Shown piece by piece: positions 1 through 8,008 of a DNA stretch of 47,797 nt (the stretch's first letter is position 1; every line of letters begins with the position of its first letter). The stretch lies in contig CACXIP010000026.1 in NCBI GenBank assembly GCA_902767775.1, positions 1 through 47,797 on the forward strand. The letters run 5' to 3'. The notes below the pieces were generated by a model, which did no database searches, was not told the origin of the DNA, and saw only the letters and a program-made list of their open reading frames with translations. This DNA is from an uncultured Prevotellaceae bacterium (GTDB lineage: Bacteria; Bacteroidota; Bacteroidia; Bacteroidales; Bacteroidaceae). The position numbers were made by a program, and so were the translations under genes.

Positions 1-56
1 GCCCAATGCCGAAAATGGCTGCATAAGGCCGATTTCACCATATCGCCACAATAAAA

Positions 57-98
57 AATGAGGGCGTGCCAAATTATTCATTTTGACACACCCTCATT
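57..98 (-). terminator. Intrinsic terminator of rpoD
   Basis: A 14-bp hairpin (57-70 with 85-98, two G-U type mismatches) lies just past the rpoD stop. Read on the minus strand it is followed by a run of six T, the layout of a rho-independent terminator. Positions 1-56 hold nothing I can identify. Confidence 0.75.
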
Positions 99-120
99 CA
101 TTTATTGATGTAATGTCGTT

Positions 121-993
121 TTATCCCAAATATTTCATCAGAATCTTGGCATTGCCGCTGTCGCGCAGTTTGGCGATGCTCTTCTCACGTATCTGACGGA
201 CACGCTCACGGGTCAGACCAAGACGGTCGCCTATCTCCTCAAGTCCTTTCTCAGGCTGTCCGATGCCGAAGCATTCACGGATAATGGTAATCTCGCGGTC
301 TTTAAGCACCTTGTTGAGCACGGAGTCAAGTTCAAGAGCCATCGACTCGTGGTCGACGTAGCGGTCGGTGCGGCTGTCCTCGCCACTGGGCATCACGTCG
401 AGCATGCAGTTGTCCTCGCCATCCTGGAAAGGTGCGTCGATAGACACATGATGACCATCTGCCATCAAGCTCTGGCCTATCTTCTCCTCATCGAGTTTGG
501 TAGCCTCTGAAAGTTCAGAAACTGAGGGATGACGCATGTTCTCCTGCTCAAACTTATTGATTTCGTGATTGATTTTGTTGAGTGAACCAACTTGGTTGAG
601 GGGAAGGCGTACGATGCGGCTTTGCTCTGCTATTGCTTGGAGTATGCTCTGACGAATCCACCATACGGCATATGAAATGAACTTGAAACCACGGGTTTCA
701 TCAAATTTTTGGGCGGCCTTGATCAGTCCTATGTTGCCTTCATCTATCAAGTCAGTCAAAGTAAGACCCTGATGCTGATATTGCTTGGCTACTGATACCA
801 CAAAACGAAGGTTGGCTGTTACTAATTTGTTCTTGGCGCGCTCTCCTTCCGGACCGCCTTTCTTGATTTTTTGGGCTAATTCTATTTCCTCATCAATCGA
901 TATAAGAGGGGCACGGCCTATCTCAACAAGATATTTGTCCAATGCTTCACTTGATCGGTTGGTGATACTTTTAGAAATCTTTAATTGTCTCAT
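121..993 (-). CDS. rpoD: RNA polymerase primary sigma factor RpoD, Bacteroidetes short form
   Basis: This is the housekeeping sigma-70 that directs core polymerase to TAnnTTTG promoters. The 290-residue protein starts with the MRQLKISKSITNR block typical of Bacteroidetes RpoD. Region 1.2 (DKYLVEIGRAPLI) is followed by region 2 with NLRFVVSVAKQY, DLIDEGNIGLIKA and the aromatic-rich YAVWWIRQSI. Region 3 follows, then region 4.2 with the helix-turn-helix LTRERVRQIREK near the C-terminus. As in the phylum generally, there is no region 1.1, so the protein is about half the length of E. coli RpoD. It is monocistronic, with its own promoter upstream and a terminator downstream. The length matches the family and no motif is missing. 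Confidence 0.96.
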   Translation of the reverse strand: MRQLKISKSITNRSSEALDKYLVEIGRAPLISIDEEIELAQKIKKGGPEGERAKNKLVTANLRFVVSVAKQYQHQGLTLTDLIDEGNIGLIKAAQKFDETRGFKFISYAVWWIRQSILQAIAEQSRIVRLPLNQVGSLNKINHEINKFEQENMRHPSVSELSEATKLDEEKIGQSLMADGHHVSIDAPFQDGEDNCMLDVMPSGEDSRTDRYVDHESMALELDSVLNKVLKDREITIIRECFGIGQPEKGLEEIGDRLGLTRERVRQIREKSIAKLRDSGNAKILMKYLG

Positions 994-1020
994 CCTAAAT
1001 ATACCTTGATTTTCCTTTAA

Positions 1021-1039
1021 CTACTTGAATATCAAGTAG
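1021..1039 (-). promoter_or_regulatory. Perfect hairpin in the rpoD leader
   Basis: An 8-bp inverted repeat with a 3-nt loop sits between the rpoD -7 element and its start codon, so it would be in the mRNA leader. Its role is unknown; it could stabilise the leader or bind a regulator. The repeat is seen directly; function is inference. Confidence 0.4.
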
Positions 1040-1067
1040 ATAATATAATTCTCTTGTAAATTCGTTG

Positions 1068-1075
1068 CAAAATTA
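1068..1075 (-). promoter_or_regulatory. rpoD promoter -7 element
   Basis: TAATTTTG on the minus strand matches the Bacteroidetes -7 consensus TAnnTTTG. It lies 75 nt from the rpoD start. No good -33 TTTG is seen at 19-21 bp. Confidence 0.6.
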
Positions 1076-1134
1076 ATAAAAATAACCTTTGCTTGGTGTT
1101 ATCGCTGGTTTAAAGTAAGTTAAATGATGTTAAA

Positions 1135-1255
1135 CGACAATTGCCGGGCGAATCAAAAAATGCCTCTGACAATCAAGCAAATCTCAATTGTCGTGCAAAC
1201 CGAGTGCAGACGAAAGCTTGCTTTCTGTATGCCGAGGTGCCGCCGACAATCAAGC
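1135..1255. repeat. Intergenic repeat-rich segment with GACAAT-type repeats
   Basis: Between the 3' end of the CDF gene and the rpoD promoter there is an inverted repeat (CGACAATTG at 1135-1143, CAATTGTCG at 1185-1193). An 11-bp direct repeat GACAATCAAGC also occurs at 1168-1178 and 1245-1255. The core around 1191-1240 resembles an intergenic sequence that I recall as dispersed in Prevotella-type genomes. No convincing coding frame runs through it. Confidence 0.35.
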
Positions 1256-1274
1256 GAAGCTTAAACCTCAAACC

Positions 1275-2177
1275 TCAAATCAAACAAGGTTCAATATGCA
1301 CTCCCACATGGGTGCCTTCTCCGAATCGATGTTTCAATTGGTCCTCGATTCGAAGGGCGTGCTGATGTGCCTCACTCACCGTGAGGTCGCCAGGAAGCAT
1401 GATGTTTATCTCAATGGCAACCTGACTGCCGATGCGGCGGGTGAGCACCTGCTTCACACTCACAACACCTTCCTCACCTTTGGCAATAGCGGCTATCTCG
1501 TCCTCCACGGCATCAGGAAGACTGGTCTCGGTCAGTTCGGCAATGGCGCGAACCAATAGGTCATAGGCCACCTTCATGATGAAAATGCTGACAATAATCG
1601 AAGTGATAGGGTCGAGCACACGCCAGCGCTCCCCAAGGAATATGGCGCCGGCGATACCAATGGTGGTGCCTATCGATGAGAAAGAGTCCGACCTGTGATG
1701 CCAGGCATTGGCGGCTACGGCGACAGAGTCGGTCGAATGAGCGACACGTATGGTGAAACGGTAGGCCCACTCTTTCAGAATGATGCTCACAATCGCCACA
1801 ATAAGGGCAAAATAACTCGGACGCTCCAGTATAGTTCCCTGAAACGCCATAATCATGTTGCGCATCCCAAAATAGAAGACAATCAGGCTGATGATGAAAA
1901 GAACGACACCCACAATGGCGGCAGATACTGTGGCTGCCTTGCCGTAACCATAATCATGCCTCTTATCTTTGGGCTTGCCGCTGAACTTCACCGACACAAG
2001 GACGATGATGTCGGTCAGCAAGTCTGACAGGGAGTGAACAGCATCTGCCAAGATGGCGGACGAGTGTCCCCAAATACCGGCACATAATTTGGACAACAGC
2101 AAAAGGATGTTGATGACGGCTCCCTTGAGGGTCACGTCATATATCTTTCTCTTCTTAGCAATCTCGTTCATGAGCAA
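1275..2177 (-). CDS. Cation diffusion facilitator (CDF) family metal transporter
   Basis: This is an inner-membrane proton-coupled exporter of divalent metals, most likely zinc. The 300-residue protein has the family's six membrane segments (about residues 15-205) and a cytoplasmic C-terminal domain ending in VGVHIEPC. The transport site is visible as HxxxD in TM2 (H48, D52 in ADAVHSLSD) and HxxxD in TM5 (WHHRSD). A four-ligand His-Asp/His-Asp site is typical of zinc-type members. A basic loop KDKRHDYGYGKA after TM2 is also characteristic. M3 is an alternative start, only two codons downstream. A well-formed promoter lies just upstream. It diverges from the FKBP gene. Confidence 0.93.
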   Translation of the reverse strand: MLMNEIAKKRKIYDVTLKGAVINILLLLSKLCAGIWGHSSAILADAVHSLSDLLTDIIVLVSVKFSGKPKDKRHDYGYGKAATVSAAIVGVVLFIISLIVFYFGMRNMIMAFQGTILERPSYFALIVAIVSIILKEWAYRFTIRVAHSTDSVAVAANAWHHRSDSFSSIGTTIGIAGAIFLGERWRVLDPITSIIVSIFIMKVAYDLLVRAIAELTETSLPDAVEDEIAAIAKGEEGVVSVKQVLTRRIGSQVAIEINIMLPGDLTVSEAHQHALRIEDQLKHRFGEGTHVGVHIEPCLI

Positions 2178-2195
2178 ATGTCAATCCAGTTTGTG

Positions 2196-2227
2196 CAAAA
2201 TTACGACGTTATTTTCAGATGTGCAAA
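2196..2227 (-). promoter_or_regulatory. Promoter of the CDF transporter gene
   Basis: On the minus strand, TAATTTTG (2203-2196) has a TTTG -33 box (2227-2224) 20 bp further upstream, close to the Bacteroidetes consensus. The -7 element is 18 bp from the start codon. Confidence 0.7.
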
Positions 2228-2267
2228 TTTTTTTCCAAGTTGTTGCCACAAACACGTTTTTTATTTA

Positions 2268-2275
2268 TAATTTTG
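2268..2275 (+). promoter_or_regulatory. Promoter -7 element for the FKBP-EamA genes
   Basis: TAATTTTG lies 75 nt before the FKBP start, with a TTG at 2243-2245 at 22-bp spacing. It probably serves the FKBP and EamA genes and perhaps the BspA-like gene, since no other promoter is seen before 4337. Confidence 0.6.
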
Positions 2276-2350
2276 CATTCGAATTTTGAAGAAGGGCAGA
2301 CCGCCTGGTGGCTGTCTGCTTGTCATATTGGTTTGGAAAATGTAACTTAA

Positions 2351-3391
2351 ATGAAAAAACAATCCACAAACAGAAAAAGCGGCAATCTGAAAAAGACGCT
2401 TCTCGCATGTCTTATCGTTATCGGACTGGTATGTGTGGGATGGCTGGTTTTCATCCTGTTCGGAAATAATTACAAAAGCAATGCCATGCAGATGAAGGTC
2501 AACACTATCGTAGCGTCAAGATTGTCAAATATCATGCTCGATGATTATCTGACCAACTGGGTGCGCACGGAGACCGAGCAACTGGGCACCAATGCCAAGG
2601 GTGAGCTTGTCTCTACCGAAGACGCTGCACAGGTGGTGAAATGGAGACAGGAGTTCTACAAAGAAAATGGAGCATCCGAGTTGCTGCAACAACTCGTGGA
2701 GAATATCAAGGACAATGTGGCAAGCCTGAAGCTCACGCCTGCCAGATACCGTGACACTCAGGAAAACTTCAAGACGGCGTATGGATTGATTACACAACTG
2801 GCTCAGCTCACGGAGAACCCAGGTGATTCCATCGTCGAACTGGCCAACAAGTTGGAGGAACTCAATGCCAATTTGGACAAGGCGCTTGAACCTACCGATT
2901 TCAATTTCTGGGTGTCGTATGATGACATCAGGGAGGTGACCGACAGGTTGGCTGCCCAAATCAAGGACAAGAATTTGGCTGAAGCCATAGGCAAAGAGAC
3001 CAGCAGAAGACCTAATAGCGCGGTCAATATGCTCAAATACAAGAAAATGGGATTCAAGGAACTTCCCAAAGGAAAAGGCGTGCTCTATCATGTGCTGACA
3101 GAGGGAAAAGGACCTAAGCCAAAGGATGATACGAAGGTGGTGCTGCACTATGAGGGTAAGCTCATGGACGGAACCGTATTCGACAGCAGCTATAAGAGAG
3201 GGGAGGCTGTCACCATGCGGCCAAGCCAAACCGTGCCGGGATTCTGGCATTCACTCGTCAATATGCCCGTAGGGTCGAAATGGGAAATCTACATACCCTA
3301 TGCCCAGGCTTACGGTGAAAGGGCGGCAGGGGCTGTCAAACCCTACTCCGACCTTTTCTTCACCATTGAGGTGCAGAAACTTGAGGAATGA
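2351..3391 (+). CDS. Membrane-anchored FKBP-type peptidyl-prolyl cis-trans isomerase
   Basis: The protein is a proline isomerase and likely folding catalyst for periplasmic proteins. After a basic N-terminus, one hydrophobic segment (about residues 15-37, with no signal-peptidase or lipobox site) anchors it. The middle (about 45-235) is a helical FKBP_N-like dimerisation region. The C-terminal FKBP domain (about 245-346) has VVLHYEGKLMDGTVFDSS, a VPGFWHSLVNMPVG loop and the IPYAQAYGERAAG active-site stretch. The order matches Mip/FkpA proteins, although at 346 residues it is longer than FkpA. The EamA gene follows after 16 bp, so they are probably co-transcribed. Confidence 0.92.
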   Translation: MKKQSTNRKSGNLKKTLLACLIVIGLVCVGWLVFILFGNNYKSNAMQMKVNTIVASRLSNIMLDDYLTNWVRTETEQLGTNAKGELVSTEDAAQVVKWRQEFYKENGASELLQQLVENIKDNVASLKLTPARYRDTQENFKTAYGLITQLAQLTENPGDSIVELANKLEELNANLDKALEPTDFNFWVSYDDIREVTDRLAAQIKDKNLAEAIGKETSRRPNSAVNMLKYKKMGFKELPKGKGVLYHVLTEGKGPKPKDDTKVVLHYEGKLMDGTVFDSSYKRGEAVTMRPSQTVPGFWHSLVNMPVGSKWEIYIPYAQAYGERAAGAVKPYSDLFFTIEVQKLEE

Positions 3392-3407
3392 TTTCAATCT
3401 TTAAACG

Positions 3408-4289
3408 ATGAATACAAAACTCGCTAAAGGACATGTCGCCATTCTGATGGCGAACGTCATTTTCGGATTGGGCGTACCGGTCACCAAGGCTTTGCTCGAT
3501 GACTGGGTGACACCCATGGGATATATGGCTTCACGGTGTGTGGGTGCGACCATCCTTTTCTGGGTGGTTGCCTGCTTCCTGCCAAAAGAACATGTGGAGA
3601 GGCGCGACCTCATCACCATCATGCTCGGAGGACTCCTCGGATTCGTCATTTCACAGACGCTTACAGCCGAAGCACTCAAATACACAACGCCGGTGTATTT
3701 CTCGCTCGTAGCAGCACTGACACCAGTCTCTGTCATGTTGCTCGCCGCATTCTTCCTCAAAGAGAAAATCACGGGGATTAAGACGCTTGGTGTCATACTC
3801 GGCATCAGTGGCGCTTTGCTGATGCTGTATATGTCGTGGACCGGAGGGACAGGTTCCAATGACCTCCTCGGCATCTCGCTCGCGGTGCTGAGCGTGCTCA
3901 CATGGGCTGTATACCTCATCATTACGAGAAAGGTGTCGGAGAAATACAGTTCGGTCACACAAATGAAATATGTGTTCCTCGTCTCCACCATCGTCACTGT
4001 GCCCATAGCATTGCTTACCGAACCGCATCAGACACTGTATTCATCAGCCTGGCAATGGAGTGGGGTGGCGGAGATGGCGTTCATCGTTCTCTTTGCCACG
4101 GGACTCGGCTATTTCCTCATACCCTATGCCATGAAGTTCCTGAGGGCTACTACGGTGAGCATCTATACCAATATCCAACCCGTAGTAGCTTCACTGGTGG
4201 CCATCGCTGTCCATCAGGACGTGTTCACATGGGACAAGCCCGTTGCAGCTATACTCGTGCTGCTGGGTGCATATATTGTCACAAGGTAA
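3408..4289 (+). CDS. EamA/DMT-superfamily transporter
   Basis: This is a ten-helix inner-membrane transporter of the drug/metabolite superfamily. The 293-residue protein is two EamA repeats. The first begins HVAILMANVIFGLGVPVTKALL and the second at about residue 150 (LGISLAVLSVLTWAVYLIITRKV). The usual second-repeat ending ATTVSIYTNIQPVVASLVA is present. The family exports amino acids, nucleosides or other small metabolites; nothing here identifies the substrate. It lies 16 bp after the FKBP gene in the same direction. Confidence 0.9.
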   Translation: MNTKLAKGHVAILMANVIFGLGVPVTKALLDDWVTPMGYMASRCVGATILFWVVACFLPKEHVERRDLITIMLGGLLGFVISQTLTAEALKYTTPVYFSLVAALTPVSVMLLAAFFLKEKITGIKTLGVILGISGALLMLYMSWTGGTGSNDLLGISLAVLSVLTWAVYLIITRKVSEKYSSVTQMKYVFLVSTIVTVPIALLTEPHQTLYSSAWQWSGVAEMAFIVLFATGLGYFLIPYAMKFLRATTVSIYTNIQPVVASLVAIAVHQDVFTWDKPVAAILVLLGAYIVTR

Positions 4290-4336
4290 GTGTGGCATCC
4301 AGGGGGCGTTGTCCGGCATTATTGCAGAATTAAAAG

Positions 4337-5914
4337 ATGAAGAAGACGGCATTGTCCATTTTGCTCTTGATGGCAGTCCTTGGAGTGAGGGCTGTGGAGT
4401 TTACAGTGGATGGTGTCAATTATAAGGTGACGTCTTCCAACACGGTCAGCGTACTGCCTTATGGGACTTCTGGCAGTTCTGGCGGCGGTATTACCGGCCT
4501 TAACAATGGGTATACGGGAGACATCGTCATCCCGGAGACAGTGACCAACAATGGAGTGGTCTATACCGTTACGGCTGCCGAGGAGGAAACCTTCAGCTAT
4601 TCATCCAAATTAACATCTGTCTCCCTTCCTGCCACAGTGACCGAATTGGGGGAGGTTCCTTTTGAGGCTTGCGGAAAACTGACTGCCATCATTGTACATC
4701 CCGACAACCCAGTATACATGAGTGTTGATGGGGTGCTGTTTGACAAAAGTGGCACCACGCTCATCGCTTGCCCAGGAGCTAAGGAGGGAGAGTATCAGGT
4801 TCCGGCAACCGTGCGGACACTGGCGCCATCAGCTTTCTATGGTTGCAGCCGGCTGACTTCCATCACTTTGCCTGAGTCGCTGACAGAAATAGGAACGGAT
4901 GCCTTCCGGTCTTGCACCGTGCTGAAGTCTGTGAATATACCAGAGGGCATCACTGAAATCAGCGACAGGCTGTTCTACGGATGCGGTTTCCTGCAGAGTG
5001 TCAGTATCCCCGATGGTGTGGTGAGAATAGGAGCAAGCGCATTCTATAATTGCAAAAGAATGGTTTTGTCGGCATTGCCCTCTGCGCTTAAGTCCATCGG
5101 TGAGCATGCTTTTGAAAGATGTGCGGGCATTTTGGAACTGACAGTGCCGGAAGGTGTGCAGACAATCGGCAACTTTGCGCTGATGGGCTGCAGCAGCATG
5201 CAAAAAGTGAGTCTGCCGGCTTCGCTCAACCATTTTGGGGTTGGAACTTTCCGCCTATGCCTCTCTCTCCAAACCATAGAACTGAATCATGCCAACACGC
5301 ATTTCGTTATAGAGGATGGGGTGTTGTTCAATGCCGACAAGACAAGTCTCATCTGTTGTCCAGCCACCTTCAAGGGAGAGTATGCCATACCTAACACTGT
5401 TACTGTCATAGAGGACTATGCTTTCTATTATTGCCAAGACCTCTCCAAGGTCGTGATGCCCGACAATCTTGTCGCCATTAGGAATGGTGCTTTCACCAAC
5501 TGCGCATCCCTCGAATCCATTACGATTCCAGAGAGTGTGACTGTCATAGGAGATAATGCGTTTGTTTCATGCACCGGACTTAAATATATCCTTTGCAAGG
5601 CTGGCACACCACCTTCTATTGCCAAGGAGCTGTTTTCGCTTGATGCCTATGAAGATGTGGTGCTCTATGCGCCCTTCAAGTCGAAAGGTGATTATGCCTC
5701 GGCTGAGTTTTGGAAGAAATTCCAAACATTCAGAGGCATAGGAGATGTCAATCAGGATGGTTCCCTCAATGTGGCCGACATCATGATGCTGGTCAACTAT
5801 GTGATGGGACAATCCCACTTTGAGGTGGATGAAATAGTGGCAGATGTCAATTACAACTCAGAAGTCAATGTGACCGACGTGATGGGCGTGGTCAAAATGG
5901 CAATGGGGCTTTGA
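4337..5914 (+). CDS. BspA-like leucine-rich repeat secreted protein with C-terminal dockerin
   Basis: The protein is a secreted or surface LRR_5 (BspA-type) protein. A signal peptide (residues 1-19) precedes about fourteen 22-24-residue repeats with the pattern IGxxAFxxCxxLxxVxIPxxVTxI, spanning roughly residues 60-440. The C-terminus (about 469-525) carries two calcium-loop segments (GDVNQDGSLNVADIMM and ADVNYNSEVNVTDVMG) typical of type I dockerins. BspA relatives bind host or bacterial surface proteins. A dockerin implies docking to a cohesin partner, none of which is visible here. It follows the EamA gene by 47 bp without its own promoter. Confidence 0.9.
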   Translation: MKKTALSILLLMAVLGVRAVEFTVDGVNYKVTSSNTVSVLPYGTSGSSGGGITGLNNGYTGDIVIPETVTNNGVVYTVTAAEEETFSYSSKLTSVSLPATVTELGEVPFEACGKLTAIIVHPDNPVYMSVDGVLFDKSGTTLIACPGAKEGEYQVPATVRTLAPSAFYGCSRLTSITLPESLTEIGTDAFRSCTVLKSVNIPEGITEISDRLFYGCGFLQSVSIPDGVVRIGASAFYNCKRMVLSALPSALKSIGEHAFERCAGILELTVPEGVQTIGNFALMGCSSMQKVSLPASLNHFGVGTFRLCLSLQTIELNHANTHFVIEDGVLFNADKTSLICCPATFKGEYAIPNTVTVIEDYAFYYCQDLSKVVMPDNLVAIRNGAFTNCASLESITIPESVTVIGDNAFVSCTGLKYILCKAGTPPSIAKELFSLDAYEDVVLYAPFKSKGDYASAEFWKKFQTFRGIGDVNQDGSLNVADIMMLVNYVMGQSHFEVDEIVADVNYNSEVNVTDVMGVVKMAMGL

Positions 5915-6073
5915 CTGCTGAGCAATAGCAACAACACGTATTAAGTATTGAAGTATCCCATATTTTTTCACGAATTTGAGAGATTTGTCGAAATATTTTC
6001 AATCAGGAATTGGCAAAGAAAGTGGAATGCTCACCTTATAACTACAAATCCAACAATTAACCAGACGAAATCA

Positions 6074-7699
6074 TCATGCCCTATTGATTGTGCTAAGTTT
6101 CATTACATCTTCATCAAACGTTTCTTTATGAACTGCCTGATTCTTGGTTCGTGAACGGTAACTGTATATGGAATTGGCATTGTAGTCGAGAAAGTCGGCT
6201 ATCTTTGAACTCTCTTCAATACCCAGTCTTACAAGTGCAAAAATACGTAAGATTGTATTAAGACACCCCGGCTCCTTGGGGTAAATACGTGATTCAGGCA
6301 AAAGGAGTTCGTTGAAGTCATTGACAAAAGAAGGGAAAAGGTGAAGGAAAACAGTGTCGAAATGCTTCATGAGTTCATCATGCTCGTCCTTTTTGAGTTG
6401 CTCGGAACTTGTCATTCTAATCAGGTCTTTTACTTGATTGGCTTTCAATTTCTGATTGACGCGGACACGGTATTTATCCATCTTGTCGATGTATGAGGAA
6501 CACATCTGGAGGAAATCACGGATATATTCATCCTTGACCCTATTGGTCTCTCCAAGCTGGTTGTTAAGTGTTTGTAGCTGTAGATTAGTCTTCTGAAGTG
6601 ATTCCCTTGCTTCAATCGCGATACGTCTTTCGTGCCTGGCGTAAAAAAAAGCTGCCAACAGTCCGACCGCGAGCAAACCTATAGCCACAGCAAGAATAAG
6701 GAGCGACATGTTGGACGATGTGATTTTGGCTTGATACTCCTTATGAATCTCATTCATAATAGGCGCCATAATCCACCCACGCTTATGGGTGCTGAAACGT
6801 GAAATATGATCCCAGGAGAATTCGATATACTTCCTTGCCCTGTTGATGTCTCCATCCTTGTAAATGATTTCCGCAAGGTTCCACAGCGATGTCTGATTCA
6901 TATCACAGCTTTCAATCTCGGCAATGGCGGAAACAGCAAGCCAATATTTCTGCTCATCATGCTGCTGCTTGTTTCCACAAATCTCAGCCCTATAGTATGC
7001 CATCAAGGAATATCCGACAGAGCCTTCTTCTACCCATTTCATCCATTCGTCATTAATGTTCTTTGCCTCGTCGTAACGGCCTTCTGAACAAAGAGAGATG
7101 CAACGACGTTGGTAGTAAAGCGCATTGTCTCGTGAACTCACCATTTCCAAGGAGTCGTTAAACATCCTTGATAACTCTTCATATCTTTTTTTTAAGTTGA
7201 CATCTATGGTGAATTTTTCCAATTCTCGATAGAAATGTGAATAATAATGATAATAGGTGGGAAGCAGGGATGTGTCCAGATCTTCAGTGGAAACCTTTTT
7301 AAAATATTCTTCTGCCTCATAGTAGTAGCCCGACACGACATACTGGTGCCCGATTCGCAACATAGTAGCGGCAGACCGCCTTTTGTCTTGTATGGACTGA
7401 GCCAGATTGAGACAACGGAACAGATAGACAAGTGCAGAATCATTGTCATAAAACCGATATTCTTTGTAAAGCTCCAAAGCTGCCTCAAATTGGTCCTCCT
7501 TACTTAAGAAGTGCTGGAATGCATAGGTCTTGATTTTGATGGTATCTTCTTTAAGCTTAATAAAGTCATTGCTCCTGCTGAGCACTTCTGACAGGGCATC
7601 GTATATAGAATCGAGATTGACCCTTTCCTTTTGAGCCATGATATGGGAAGAGAAAAGGATAAAAAAGAACAAAATGACAGAGCGTATTCTTGAATTCAT
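6074..7699 (-). CDS. SusR-like membrane-spanning transcriptional regulator (DUF6377 type)
   Basis: This is a 541-residue protein with a signal peptide (about 1-22), a periplasmic region with TPR-like helices (about 25-325) and one membrane segment (about 331-352, SLLILAVAIGLLAVGLLAAF). A coiled coil (about 355-395) is followed by a cytoplasmic C-terminal domain. The last 60 residues contain a helix-turn-helix-like stretch, RLGIEESSKIADFLDYNAN, then SIYSYRSRTKNQ. The architecture is that of SusR-like Bacteroidetes regulators, which sense a ligand in the periplasm and control an adjacent operon directly. It diverges from the 8009-17927 operon, the obvious target. The ligand is unknown. The gap 5915-6073 before the BspA-like gene is convergent and holds nothing recognisable. 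Confidence 0.8.
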   Translation of the reverse strand: MNSRIRSVILFFFILFSSHIMAQKERVNLDSIYDALSEVLSRSNDFIKLKEDTIKIKTYAFQHFLSKEDQFEAALELYKEYRFYDNDSALVYLFRCLNLAQSIQDKRRSAATMLRIGHQYVVSGYYYEAEEYFKKVSTEDLDTSLLPTYYHYYSHFYRELEKFTIDVNLKKRYEELSRMFNDSLEMVSSRDNALYYQRRCISLCSEGRYDEAKNINDEWMKWVEEGSVGYSLMAYYRAEICGNKQQHDEQKYWLAVSAIAEIESCDMNQTSLWNLAEIIYKDGDINRARKYIEFSWDHISRFSTHKRGWIMAPIMNEIHKEYQAKITSSNMSLLILAVAIGLLAVGLLAAFFYARHERRIAIEARESLQKTNLQLQTLNNQLGETNRVKDEYIRDFLQMCSSYIDKMDKYRVRVNQKLKANQVKDLIRMTSSEQLKKDEHDELMKHFDTVFLHLFPSFVNDFNELLLPESRIYPKEPGCLNTILRIFALVRLGIEESSKIADFLDYNANSIYSYRSRTKNQAVHKETFDEDVMKLSTINRA

Positions 7700-7732
7700 A
7701 ACATTTATGTCGGGCTAGCCTATAATCTGGTG

Positions 7733-7740
7733 CAAAGATA
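7733..7740 (-). promoter_or_regulatory. Promoter -7 element of the SusR-like regulator
   Basis: TATCTTTG on the minus strand lies 33 bp upstream of the regulator start. Confidence 0.6.
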
Positions 7741-7933
7741 TGAAAAAAATGCATAAAAGCGAATAATCAAGAATATTTTCCTGAATTTATTATCTATATT
7801 TTCTTATTTGATATCTTTATGAAATATTAATTGTCTAAAAACTATTTCTTTGATTTTCAACAAATTACATATTTCTTCGCAAAAAAATCTTGATTATGGC
7901 CTTGACGGGGAATGAATGATTCCGAAATCCACA
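7741..7933. other. AT-rich divergent control region
   Basis: The 309-bp gap between the regulator (start 7699) and the operon (start 8009) has no gene. It is very AT-rich, with a divergent -7 element at each side. Operator sites for the SusR-like regulator would be expected here, but I see no clear long inverted repeat. Confidence 0.4.
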
Positions 7934-7941
7934 TATCTTTG
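7934..7941 (+). promoter_or_regulatory. Promoter -7 element of the 8009-17927 operon
   Basis: TATCTTTG is placed so that the leader would be about 60 nt, ending in an A-rich stretch before the ATG at 8009. No -33 box is seen at 19-21 bp, which would fit a promoter that needs an activator. No further TAnnTTTG stands out in the short gaps downstream. Confidence 0.6.
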
Positions 7942-8008
7942 TGCAGAAAATGTGATTAAACCATACCTTAACAAGTCTCCTAAACATATAAAAAAATAAT
8001 TTAACAAA

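Noticed and set aside
2525-3250. 241-codon frame antisense to the FKBP gene
   Set aside because: It is the complement of a clear FKBP-type isomerase and has no domain of its own.
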